Below are positions 54,438 to 62,687 of a stretch of DNA of 64,000 nucleotides, one piece after another. The notes under the pieces were generated by a model that worked only from the letters and a program-made list of their open reading frames with translations, was not told the DNA's origin and did no database searches. A program made the position numbers and the translations under genes. Numbering within the stretch: the stretch's first letter is position 1; every line of letters starts with the position of its first letter. The stretch comes from Pseudomonas sp. S35 (lineage in GTDB: Bacteria; Pseudomonadota; Gammaproteobacteria; Pseudomonadales; Pseudomonadaceae), in assembly GCF_009866765.1 (NCBI RefSeq), contig NZ_CP019431.1, forward strand, positions 4,526,001 to 4,590,000, given 5' to 3'.

Positions 54438-55373
54438 TTATCGGCGGCGTTTTTCGTACAGCTTGGGTTCGCCCGGTGGCCGACTCTTGAAGCGGCGATG
54501 GGCCCACAGGTATTGCTCGGGGCATTCACGCACTGCGGCTTCAATCCACTGGTTGATGCGCAGGCAATCGATCTCGTCGGTTTCGCCAGGGAAGTCGGTC
54601 AACGGCGGGTGGATCACCAACCGGTAACCGCTGCCGTCGGCCAGGCGTTCCTGGGTGAACGGCACCACCAGCGCCTTGCCCAGCTTGGCGAACTTGCTGG
54701 TGGCGGTGACGGTAGCGGCCTGGATGCCAAACAGCGGCACGAAGATACTTTGCTTGGCGCCGTAGTCCTGGTCCGGTGCGTACCAGATAGCGCGGCCGGC
54801 GCGCAGCAGCTTGAGCATGCCGCGCACATCTTCGCGCTCGATGGCCAGGGAATCGAGGTTATGGCGTTCACGGCCACGGCGCTGGATAAAGTCGAACAAC
54901 GGGTTGCCGTGCTCGCGGTACATCCCGTCAATGGTGTGTTTTTGCCCCAGCAGCGCCGCGCCGATTTCCAGAGTGGTGAAGTGCAGGGCCATGAGGATCA
55001 CACCCTTGCCATCCAACTGGGCCTGCTTGAGGTGTTCGAGACCCTCGACGTGGGCCAGGCGCGCCAGGCGCTGGCGCGACCACCACCAGCTCATGGCCAT
55101 CTCAAAGAAAGCGATGCCGGTGGAGGCGAAGTTTTCCTTGAGCAACTGCTTGCGCTCTTTGGCGGTTTTTTCCGGGAAGCACAGTTCCAGGTTTCGTGCG
55201 GCGATGCGGCGACGTTCGCCGGCCACACGGTACATACCCGCGCCCAGCAACCGACCAATGGTCAGCAGCACGCGGTATGGAAGTTGGGTGACCAGCCACA
55301 GCAGCCCGAGCCCCAGCCATAACAGCCAGAAGCGCGGGTGAAAAAATACAGCTCGAAAACGCGGGCGATCCAT
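54438..55373 (-). CDS. Lipid A lauroyl acyltransferase, LpxL/HtrB family
   Basis: 311 residues. One N-terminal membrane anchor ('FWLLWLGLGLLWLVTQLPY') is followed by the H-x4-E catalytic motif in 'ILMALHFTTLEIGAALLGQKHTIDGMYR' and 'YAPDQDYGAKQSIFVPLFG'. It adds a secondary acyl chain to Kdo2-lipid IVA at the inner membrane. It is divergent from minC, the usual arrangement in Pseudomonas. Confidence 0.92.
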   Translation of the reverse strand: MDRPRFRAVFFHPRFWLLWLGLGLLWLVTQLPYRVLLTIGRLLGAGMYRVAGERRRIAARNLELCFPEKTAKERKQLLKENFASTGIAFFEMAMSWWWSRQRLARLAHVEGLEHLKQAQLDGKGVILMALHFTTLEIGAALLGQKHTIDGMYREHGNPLFDFIQRRGRERHNLDSLAIEREDVRGMLKLLRAGRAIWYAPDQDYGAKQSIFVPLFGIQAATVTATSKFAKLGKALVVPFTQERLADGSGYRLVIHPPLTDFPGETDEIDCLRINQWIEAAVRECPEQYLWAHRRFKSRPPGEPKLYEKRRR

Positions 55374-55492
55374 TACAGATTCCGGTAAAGACAGGGCCGC
55401 GCATTCTACAACGGTTCGACTCGGCTTGCGGCCAGTGAGTGTTCTCGTTATAAGTCTCGACACTTTTCGTGACAAGCCGCTTTATGCCGACC

Positions 55493-56230
55493 ATGAGCCA
55501 AACCGAACCGCTAGACCAAGATCCCGTGTTCCAGCTGAAAGGCAGCATGCTCGCCATCACCGTGCTGGAACTGGCCCGCAACGACCTCGACGCCCTGGAC
55601 CGCCAGTTGGCCGCCAAGGTCGCGCTGGCCCCCAACTTCTTCAACAACGCCCCGCTGGTGCTGGCCCTGGACAAACTGCCAGCCGGCCAGGGCGCTGTCG
55701 ATCTGCCCGGCCTGATGCGTGTTTGCCGCTCCCACGGCCTGCGTACCCTGGCAATCCGCGCCAGCCGTATCGAAGACATTGCTGCGGCCATCGCTATTGA
55801 ACTGCCAGTACTGCCACCGTCCGGCGCTCGCGAGCGACCACTGGAACCGTTGGTCGACGAAGTGAAGAAAAAACCGGAAAAACCTCCGGAACCGACGATC
55901 AAGCCTACAAAGATCATCACCTCGCCCGTACGCGGCGGGCAGCAGATTTACGCCGAAGGAAGCGACCTTGTGGTGATCTCCTCGGTCAGCCCCGGCGCGG
56001 AACTTCTGGCTGATGGCAATATCCATGTATACGGCCCGATGCGCGGACGTGCCCTCGCCGGCATCAAGGGGGATACCAAGGCCCGTATTTTTTGCCAGCA
56101 GTTGACCGCTGAGCTAGTGTCCATCGCAGGTCGATACAAGGTTTCCGAAGATTTGCGCCGTGATCCGCTGTGGGGGGCCGGGGTGCAGGTCAGCCTGTCG
56201 GGCGATGTGTTGAACATCATCCGGCTTTAA
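55493..56230 (+). CDS. minC: Septum site-determining protein MinC
   Basis: 245 residues. The N-terminal FtsZ-inhibiting domain ('[28 protein letters not shown]') and a proline/lysine-rich linker (about 117–140) precede the C-terminal beta-helix ('[43 protein letters not shown]'), which binds MinD. Start at 55493 gives the normal length; upstream GTG/ATG starts add only a few residues. First gene of minCDE. Confidence 0.96.
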   Translation: MSQTEPLDQDPVFQLKGSMLAITVLELARNDLDALDRQLAAKVALAPNFFNNAPLVLALDKLPAGQGAVDLPGLMRVCRSHGLRTLAIRASRIEDIAAAIAIELPVLPPSGARERPLEPLVDEVKKKPEKPPEPTIKPTKIITSPVRGGQQIYAEGSDLVVISSVSPGAELLADGNIHVYGPMRGRALAGIKGDTKARIFCQQLTAELVSIAGRYKVSEDLRRDPLWGAGVQVSLSGDVLNIIRL

Positions 56231-56295
56231 CGGATACTGCCGCATTTTCCAAGCATCTCTAGACTCTGATAGCAAAGCGAAACTGGCAATACTTG

Positions 56296-56352
56296 CGTAG
56301 GAAGAATTGGAAGTTGGCGTTTCCCCGTGGAAACCACCTCTTTTTTCCTACG
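56296..56352 (+). other. Long hairpin in the minC–minD spacer
   Basis: Outer arms CGTAGGAA/TTCCTACG enclose a perfect inner hairpin GTTTCC–CCGT–GGAAAC. The minC–minD gap (201 nt) is unusually long and structured for a tight operon. Confidence 0.55.
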
Positions 56353-56392
56353 AAGGCTGTCCGCCTGCGGCGAGTTTCAAGAGATGTTTTTC

Positions 56393-56413
56393 AGGGACTG
56401 CAAAGTCCTTTTT
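56393..56413 (+). terminator. Terminator-like hairpin just before the minD ribosome-binding site
   Basis: AGGGACT–GCAA–AGTCCTT with a T-run, 5 nt ahead of the AGGGGTG Shine–Dalgarno of minD. It could attenuate minDE relative to minC or mark the end of a minC transcript. Confidence 0.5.
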
Positions 56414-56431
56414 CCTTAGGGGTGAAACACC

Positions 56432-57244
56432 TTGGCCAAGATTCTCGTGGTTACATCCGGCAAGGGTGGTGTGGGTAAGACCACCACCAGCGCCGCTATC
56501 GGTACCGGCCTCGCTCTGCGCGGCCACAAGACAGTCATCGTCGACTTCGACGTCGGTTTGCGTAACCTCGACCTGATCATGGGCTGCGAACGCCGCGTGG
56601 TGTACGACTTCGTCAACGTGGTGAACGGCGAAGCCAACCTGCAACAGGCCCTGATCAAGGACAAGCGCCTTGAGAACCTGTACGTGCTGGCTGCCAGCCA
56701 GACCCGTGACAAAGATGCGTTGACCAAAGAAGGCGTGGGCAAAGTCCTCGCCGAGCTGAAGGAAACCTTCGAATACGTGGTGTGCGACTCCCCGGCCGGT
56801 ATCGAAACCGGTGCTCACCTGGCGATGTACTTCGCCGATGAAGCCATCGTCGTGACCAACCCGGAAGTATCGTCGGTACGTGACTCGGACCGCATGCTCG
56901 GCCTGCTGGCCAGCAAGTCCAAGCGCGCCGAAGAGGGTCAGGACCCAATCAAGGAACACCTGCTGCTCACCCGCTACAACCCTGAGCGCGTCAGCAACGG
57001 CGAAATGCTCGGCGTTGAAGACGTCAAGGACATCCTCGCCGTGACCCTGCTGGGTGTGATCCCGGAATCCCAGGCCGTGCTGAAGGCGTCCAACCAGGGC
57101 GTACCCGTGATTCTTGACGACCAGAGCGACGCCGGCCAGGCGTACAGCGATGCGGTTGATCGCTTGCTGGGCAAGACCGTGGAACATCGCTTCCTCGATG
57201 TAAAGAAGAAGGGATTCTTCGAGCGTATCTTTGGAGGCAACTAA
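56432..57244 (+). CDS. minD: Septum site-determining ATPase MinD
   Basis: 270 residues, TTG start after AGGGGTG. The deviant Walker A 'TSGKGGVGKTTTSAAIG', 'VIVDFDVGLRNLDLIMG', 'VCDSPAGIETGAHLA' and the C-terminal amphipathic membrane-targeting helix 'KKKGFFERIFGGN' are all present. It oscillates on the inner membrane with MinE and recruits MinC to poles. Three nt before minE. Confidence 0.98.
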   Translation: MAKILVVTSGKGGVGKTTTSAAIGTGLALRGHKTVIVDFDVGLRNLDLIMGCERRVVYDFVNVVNGEANLQQALIKDKRLENLYVLAASQTRDKDALTKEGVGKVLAELKETFEYVVCDSPAGIETGAHLAMYFADEAIVVTNPEVSSVRDSDRMLGLLASKSKRAEEGQDPIKEHLLLTRYNPERVSNGEMLGVEDVKDILAVTLLGVIPESQAVLKASNQGVPVILDDQSDAGQAYSDAVDRLLGKTVEHRFLDVKKKGFFERIFGGN

Positions 57245-57247
57245 ACA

Positions 57248-57502
57248 ATGAAATTTCTCGACTTCTTTCGCGCCAACAAAAAGCCAAGCACCGCGTCGGT
57301 CGCGAAAGAGCGTCTACAGATCATCGTGGCGCACGAACGCGGCCAACGCAGCACCCCGGACTACCTGCCAGCCTTGCAGAAGGAACTGGTCGAGGTGATC
57401 CGCAAGTACGTCAATATCGGCAACGATGACGTGCATGTCGCCCTGGAAAATGACGGCAGCTGCTCGATTCTGGAACTCAATATCACCCTGCCTGATCGTT
57501 GA
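57248..57502 (+). CDS. minE: Cell division topological specificity factor MinE
   Basis: 84 residues: '[34 protein letters not shown]' is the MinD-binding and membrane-sensing part and '[16 protein letters not shown]' starts the dimerisation domain. It stimulates MinD ATPase to drive pole-to-pole oscillation. Last gene of minCDE. Confidence 0.97.
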   Translation: MKFLDFFRANKKPSTASVAKERLQIIVAHERGQRSTPDYLPALQKELVEVIRKYVNIGNDDVHVALENDGSCSILELNITLPDR

Positions 57503-57519
57503 TCGAACAGGCGGCCGCC

Positions 57520-57574
57520 ACGGCGGCTCGATCACCTTGATCCCCTCGCGGGAACCGGGTGGTCGAGCCGCCGT
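57520..57574 (+). other. Long stem-loop between minE and the pseudouridine synthase gene
   Basis: ACGGCGGCTCGA pairs perfectly with TCGAGCCGCCGT across a 31-nt loop, extended by TCACC/GGTGG. No T-tract follows. A processing or stabilising element for the min transcript is possible. Confidence 0.5.
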
Positions 57575-57598
57575 TGGCGTTTGTTACGAGGCTGTTTA

Positions 57599-58234
57599 AT
57601 GCCGCTGTCCAATATCCACATCCTGCATCAGGACGCCGCCGTCCTGGTGGTGAACAAGCCGACCTTGCTGCTCTCGGTGCCTGGCCGCGCCGACGACAAC
57701 AAGGACTGCCTGATCACCCGACTGCAGGACAACGGCTACCCCGAAGCCCGCATCGTCCATCGACTGGATTGGGAAACCTCGGGGATTATCCTGCTGGCCC
57801 GGGATGCCGATACCCATCGCGAACTGTCCCGCCAGTTTCACGACCGTGAAACCGAAAAGGCCTACACCGCCCTGGCCTGGGGCCAACCGGAACTGGACAG
57901 CGGCAGCATCGACCTGCCCCTGCGCTACGACCCGCCAACCAAGCCACGGCATGTGGTGGACCACGAATTCGGCAAGCATGCGCTGACCTTCTGGAAAGTG
58001 CTGGAGCGTTGTGGGGACTGGTGCCGTGTCGAGCTGACGCCAATCACCGGGCGCTCGCACCAACTGCGGGTGCATATGTTGTCCATCGGTCATCCGCTGC
58101 TGGGTGATGGGTTGTATGCCCATGAGCAGGCCCTGGCTGCGTGGCCGCGCTTGTGTTTGCACGCGAGCATGCTGAGCTTCACTCACCCGCAAAGCGGTGA
58201 GCGCTTGCGGTTTGAGTGCCCGGCACCGTTCTAG
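57599..58234 (+). CDS. RluA-family pseudouridine synthase
   Basis: 211 residues from the ATG behind GAGG. The catalytic aspartate lies in 'ARIVHRLDWETSGIILLARD', with 'KAYTALAWG' and 'PITGRSHQLRVHMLSIGHPLLGDGLY'. This compact form without S4 domain resembles RluA, which modifies 23S rRNA U746 and tRNA U32. The exact target is inferred from size only. Confidence 0.92.
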   Translation: MPLSNIHILHQDAAVLVVNKPTLLLSVPGRADDNKDCLITRLQDNGYPEARIVHRLDWETSGIILLARDADTHRELSRQFHDRETEKAYTALAWGQPELDSGSIDLPLRYDPPTKPRHVVDHEFGKHALTFWKVLERCGDWCRVELTPITGRSHQLRVHMLSIGHPLLGDGLYAHEQALAAWPRLCLHASMLSFTHPQSGERLRFECPAPF

Positions 58235-58251
58235 AATTGGCAACACGATCA

Positions 58252-58346
58252 AAATGTGGGAGGGGGCTTGCCCCCGATGGCATCGGCGCAGTCAACAGAT
58301 TCAGTGACTGACACTTCGTCATCGGGGCAAGCCCCCTCCCACATTT
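58252..58346. repeat. REPIN
   Basis: AAATGTGGGAGGGGGCTTGC on the left and GCAAGCCCCCTCCCACATTT on the right, with about 55 bp between, including CCGATG/CATCGG-type inner pairing. Confidence 0.9.
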
Positions 58347-58418
58347 GTTCTGTGTCACTTCTGGACACCGAGTCAAACCAATGCGGTAAACTCCGCGCAT
58401 TGCTGTCTGGAGCTATTT

Positions 58419-59708
58419 ATGCGCGAAGCGTTGAATCAAGGCCTGATCGACTTCCTCAAGGCCTCCCCTACTCCTTTTCATGCCACTGCGGCCCTGGCCC
58501 AGCGCCTGGAAGCGGCCGGCTACCAGCGTCTCGACGAACGCGAAACCTGGGCCACCGAAGCCAACGGTCGCTACTACGTGACCCGCAACGACTCCTCGAT
58601 CATCGCCTTCAAGCTCGGCCGTCACTCGCCGCTGCAAGGCGGTATTCGCCTGGTCGGCGCCCACACTGACAGCCCGTGCCTGCGGGTCAAGCCCCAACCA
58701 GAACTGCAACGCCAGGGCTTCTGGCAACTGGGTGTGGAAGTCTACGGCGGCGCACTGCTGGCACCGTGGTTTGACCGTGACTTGTCCCTGGCCGGCCGCG
58801 TGACCTTTCGCCGCGACGGCAAGGTCGAGAGCCAGTTGATCGACTTCAAGCTGCCTATCGCGATCATCCCCAACCTGGCCATTCACCTCAACCGTGAAGC
58901 CAACCAGGGTTGGGCGATCAATGCCCAGACTGAGCTGCCGCCAATCCTCGCGCAATTTGCCGGTGACGAACGCGTGGACTTTCGCGCGGTGCTCACCGAG
59001 CAACTGGCACGCGAACATGGGTTGAACGCTGACGTGGTGCTCGACTACGAGTTGAGCTTCTACGATACCCAGGGCGCTGCCGTGATTGGCCTCAATGGCG
59101 ACTTCATTGCCGGCGCGCGCCTGGACAACCTGCTGTCGTGCTACGCCGGCCTGCAAGCCTTGCTCACCAGCGAAAGCGACGAAACCTGCGTGCTGGTGTG
59201 CAACGACCACGAAGAGGTTGGCTCTTGCTCGGCCTGCGGCGCCGATGGCCCGATGCTGGAACAGACCCTGCGCCGCCTGTTGCCCGAAGGTGATGAATTC
59301 GTACGTACCATTCAGAAATCGCTATTGGTTTCTGCGGACAATGCCCACGGCGTACACCCGAACTACGCCGACAAGCATGACGCCAACCACGGCCCCAAGC
59401 TCAATGCCGGCCCGGTGATCAAGGTCAACAGCAACCAGCGCTACGCCACCAACAGCGAAACCGCCGGGTTCTTCCGTCATCTGTGCATGGCCGAGGAAGT
59501 GCCGGTACAAAGCTTCGTCGTGCGCAGCGACATGGGCTGCGGCTCGACCATCGGCCCGATCACCGCCAGCCACCTGGGCGTGCGCACCGTGGACATCGGC
59601 CTGCCGACGTTTGCCATGCACTCCATTCGTGAACTGTGCGGCAGCCATGACCTGGCGCATTTGGTGAAGGTACTGGGCGCGTTCTACGCGAGCCACGACT
59701 TGCCCTGA
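58419..59708 (+). CDS. apeB: M18 family aminopeptidase
   Basis: 429 residues. Metal and catalytic motifs: '[14 protein letters not shown]', '[14 protein letters not shown]', '[19 protein letters not shown]', '[12 protein letters not shown]' and '[25 protein letters not shown]'. These zinc aspartyl-type aminopeptidases form dodecamers in the cytosol. Single gene between REP elements. Confidence 0.95.
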   Translation: MREALNQGLIDFLKASPTPFHATAALAQRLEAAGYQRLDERETWATEANGRYYVTRNDSSIIAFKLGRHSPLQGGIRLVGAHTDSPCLRVKPQPELQRQGFWQLGVEVYGGALLAPWFDRDLSLAGRVTFRRDGKVESQLIDFKLPIAIIPNLAIHLNREANQGWAINAQTELPPILAQFAGDERVDFRAVLTEQLAREHGLNADVVLDYELSFYDTQGAAVIGLNGDFIAGARLDNLLSCYAGLQALLTSESDETCVLVCNDHEEVGSCSACGADGPMLEQTLRRLLPEGDEFVRTIQKSLLVSADNAHGVHPNYADKHDANHGPKLNAGPVIKVNSNQRYATNSETAGFFRHLCMAEEVPVQSFVVRSDMGCGSTIGPITASHLGVRTVDIGLPTFAMHSIRELCGSHDLAHLVKVLGAFYASHDLP

Positions 59709-59730
59709 TCCAAAAGCTGAATACAGTCAC

Positions 59731-59762
59731 AAATGTGGGAGGGGCTTGCCCCTCCCACATTT
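59731..59762. repeat. REP palindrome
   Basis: AAATGTGGGAGGGG–CTTG–CCCCTCCCACATTT, 14-bp perfect stem, 22 nt after the aminopeptidase stop. Confidence 0.88.
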
Positions 59763-59854
59763 GGTTTCGCGCCCCACCTGATCTATATCACCTGCACATC
59801 CCGCAATCCGACCTAGACTTGTCAGTATTCCCACTCCGACAAGGCCGTCGCACC

Positions 59855-60031
59855 ATGATCTCCATGTCTTCCTTCCACGCCATGCTTATCCCTATCCTGA
59901 TCGGCATGATCATGCTCGCGGTCGGTTTCAACTTTCGTGACAAGCCCCTCGGCGTATTCGGCATGTGGATCGGTATGCTGCTGATCCTGGGCACTGTGGT
60001 GTACAAGATCCTCGCTAAACTGGCCGAATGA
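59855..60031 (+). CDS. Small membrane protein
   Basis: 58 residues with two hydrophobic helices ('AMLIPILIGMIMLAVGFNF' and 'VFGMWIGMLLILGTVVYKIL'). AAGG lies 12 nt ahead of the ATG at 59855; an ATG three codons on is the alternative. It lies 52 nt before the MscS-type gene in the same direction. Family not recognised; real coding is likely from the clear two-helix pattern. Confidence 0.65.
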   Translation: MISMSSFHAMLIPILIGMIMLAVGFNFRDKPLGVFGMWIGMLLILGTVVYKILAKLAE

Positions 60032-60083
60032 CCCGTGCACTCGTACACTCGCTCAACCCGTCGTTTCCAAGGTTGACCGCCTC

Positions 60084-62252
60084 GTGTTTTCCCGCCTGTT
60101 TGCCCTGCCCTGCTACCTGCTGATCGCCCTGCTCACCCTGCTGCCGCTTGCGTCTGCCCACGCGGTCGGCTTGCCTGGCCTGTTGGGCAGTGCCAACAAG
60201 TCCCAGCCCCAGGCAGAAGTGCCCCTGGGCCAATCATTGGACGAGGTGATCAAGACCCTGGAAAACGACCAGCAGCGCACCCAACTGCTGAGCGACCTGA
60301 AAAAACTCCGCGCCGCCACGCAGAAAGCGCAGCCGGCCGCCGAACAAGGCGTGCTGGGGCTGATCGGCAGCACGCTGTCGAGCCTGGAGCAACAGTTCTC
60401 CGGCAATGACAGCCCGCTGGGACGCTGGTCCAGTGAGATCGACCAGGCCAAGGACGAACTCGACGCGTTGATACTGCCGGCCAGCGAATGGTTGCCGATC
60501 ATTTTCGGCTTCGCGCTGATTCTCGCGGTGTGGAGCCTATTGGCCTACGCGTTGATATGGCTCAGCCACCGCGTCCGCGAACGATTCGGCCTGCCTGAAG
60601 AGTTGCCGCAACACCCGCGCACCTGGGACATGGTGCGCTTTGCCCTGCGTAAACTGGGGCCGTGGCTGATCGCGCTGGTGATCACTGTGTACCTGAGCTA
60701 CGTCCTGCCCTCGTCACTGGGCAAGTCCCTGGCGATGGTGCTGGCTTACGCGCTGGTGGTCGGCACCTGTTTCTCGGCCATCTGCGTGATCGCCTTCTCG
60801 CTGCTCGACGGCCCGCACCGCCATCGTGCGCTGTATATCCTGCGGCACCAGGCGTTTCGCCCGCTGTGGTGGATCGGCAGCTTTGCCGCCTTTGGTGAAG
60901 CCTTGAGCGACCCGCGCCTGGTCCAATCCCTGGGCCAGCACCTGTCTCACACCGCCGCGACCGTCGCCAATGTGATGGCGGCGCTCTCCACCGGCGTATT
61001 TATCCTGCGTTTTCGCCGGCCGATCGCCCACCTGATTCGCAACCAGCCTCTGTCGCGCCGCCTCACGCGACGCGCCCTCAGCGACACCCTCTCGATCATC
61101 GGCACGTTCTGGTACATCCCAGCCTTGCTATTGGTGGGCATTTCGCTGTTCGCAACGTTCGTCTCGGCCGGCGACACCAGCACCGCCCTGCGCCAATCAC
61201 TGCTGTGCACGGTGTTGCTGGTGCTGTGCATGGTGATCAACGGTTTGGTGCGCCGCCATGCCCTCAAGCCGCAACGCGGGCACAAACGCCACGCGCTGTA
61301 CTCCGAGCGCCTCAAAAGCTTCATCTATACCCTGGCCCACCTGACCGTGTGGCTGGTGTTTATCGAGCTGGGCCTGCGGGTGTGGGGCCTGTCGCTGATT
61401 GGCTTTGCCGAAGGCGACGGCCATGAAATCGCGGTCAAGCTGTTCGGCCTGGGCGGTACGCTGCTGTTTGCCTGGTTGATCTGGATCCTCAGCGACACCG
61501 CGATCCACCATGCCCTCACCCGTTCGCGCAAAGGCCTGGCCAATGCGCGGGCGCAGACCATGATGCCGTTGATTCGCAACGTGCTGTTCGTGACCATCTT
61601 TATCATCGCCGCCATCGTCGCCCTGGCGAACATGGGCATGAACGTCACGCCACTGCTGGCGGGTGCCGGTGTGATCGGCCTGGCCATCGGTTTTGGTGCG
61701 CAGTCGCTGGTGGCGGACTTGATCACCGGGCTGTTCATCATCATCGAAGACTCCCTGGCGATTGATGACTATGTGGACGTAGGCGGCCACCTCGGCACCG
61801 TCGAAGGCCTGACCATCCGCACCGTGCGCCTGCGCGATATCGACGGGATTGTGCACACCATCCCGTTCAGCGAAATCAAGAGCATCAAGAACTACTCGCG
61901 AGAGTTCGGCTACGCGATCTTTCGCGTGGCGATCCCGTACAACATGGACATTGATAACGCGATCAAGCTGATCCGCGATGTCGGCCAGAAAATGCGCAAT
62001 GACCCGCTGCAGCGCCGCAACATCTGGTCGCCGCTGGAGATCCAGGGTGTGGAAAGCTTTGAGTCAGGCAGCGCGATCCTGCGCGCACGGTTCAAGACGG
62101 CGCCGATCAAACAGTGGGAAGTGTCGCGGGCGTTCAACCTGTCGTTGAAACGGCATCTGGACGAGGCCGGGCTGGATCTGGCGACACCGCGCTTGAGTGT
62201 GCAGGTGGTGACGGGGGCGTCCGGCGGGTTGGAAAAAAACAAGGAAGCTTGA
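60084..62252 (+). CDS. Large MscS-type mechanosensitive channel (YbiO-like)
   Basis: 722 residues, GTG start. Signal peptide ('YLLIALLTLLPLASAHA') and a periplasmic helical region precede about ten membrane helices. The MscS core is 'MGMNVTPLLAGAGVIGLAIGFGAQSLVADLITGLFIIIEDSLAIDDYVDVGG' with the pore helix, then 'TVEGLTIRTVRLRDIDGIVHTIPF' of the cytosolic beta domain. It opens under membrane tension to release solutes in hypo-osmotic shock. Confidence 0.92.
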   Translation: MFSRLFALPCYLLIALLTLLPLASAHAVGLPGLLGSANKSQPQAEVPLGQSLDEVIKTLENDQQRTQLLSDLKKLRAATQKAQPAAEQGVLGLIGSTLSSLEQQFSGNDSPLGRWSSEIDQAKDELDALILPASEWLPIIFGFALILAVWSLLAYALIWLSHRVRERFGLPEELPQHPRTWDMVRFALRKLGPWLIALVITVYLSYVLPSSLGKSLAMVLAYALVVGTCFSAICVIAFSLLDGPHRHRALYILRHQAFRPLWWIGSFAAFGEALSDPRLVQSLGQHLSHTAATVANVMAALSTGVFILRFRRPIAHLIRNQPLSRRLTRRALSDTLSIIGTFWYIPALLLVGISLFATFVSAGDTSTALRQSLLCTVLLVLCMVINGLVRRHALKPQRGHKRHALYSERLKSFIYTLAHLTVWLVFIELGLRVWGLSLIGFAEGDGHEIAVKLFGLGGTLLFAWLIWILSDTAIHHALTRSRKGLANARAQTMMPLIRNVLFVTIFIIAAIVALANMGMNVTPLLAGAGVIGLAIGFGAQSLVADLITGLFIIIEDSLAIDDYVDVGGHLGTVEGLTIRTVRLRDIDGIVHTIPFSEIKSIKNYSREFGYAIFRVAIPYNMDIDNAIKLIRDVGQKMRNDPLQRRNIWSPLEIQGVESFESGSAILRARFKTAPIKQWEVSRAFNLSLKRHLDEAGLDLATPRLSVQVVTGASGGLEKNKEA

Positions 62253-62283
62253 AGGCATCGCACCCACCTTTGCTAAGCGGGCT

Positions 62284-62333
62284 TGTGGTAGTGAGCGGGC
62301 TTGTCGAATCGTCGCACCGCCCGCTCACCACAA
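62284..62333. repeat. REP-like palindrome with TCGAATCGTCGCACC apex
   Basis: TGTGGTAGTGAGCGGGC and GCCCGCTCACCACA arms around 'TTGTCGAATCGTCGCACC'. Shares the apex with 31479–31520 but not the stem. Confidence 0.8.
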
Positions 62334-62383
62334 CCAGCGTGATCGCCACATAACGCCTGATTACCAGACAAAAACCGCCGTAT

Positions 62384-62605
62384 TCAGGCCAGTGCAGCGC
62401 CGTCCATTTTCTGGCGCAGGCTCAACGGGCGCATGTCGGTCCAGGTTTCTTCGATGTAGGCCAGGCACTCTTTCTTCAAGCCGCTTTTGCCCACGGTGCG
62501 CCAGCCTTCTGGCACGGCCTTGTAGTCGGGCCAAATGGAATACTGTTCTTCATGGTTGACCACTACCTGAAACTGGATGTCGTCGCGGTCAAATACTGAG
62601 GTCAT
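62384..62605 (-). CDS. MbtH family NRPS accessory protein
   Basis: 73 residues starting '[39 protein letters not shown]', with the invariant tryptophans and '[15 protein letters not shown]'. It binds and activates adenylation domains of non-ribosomal peptide synthetases. GGAGA precedes the ATG. Next to a PvdH-like gene, it is probably the pyoverdine-pathway MbtH. Confidence 0.95.
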   Translation of the reverse strand: MTSVFDRDDIQFQVVVNHEEQYSIWPDYKAVPEGWRTVGKSGLKKECLAYIEETWTDMRPLSLRQKMDGAALA

Positions 62606-62687
62606 TGCTGTTCTCCATTGCTCAAAGGCTGGCTGCGCACCACGCGCAGCGCTGATATCTGTAGAAACGTACCAAACGGGCGAAAAA

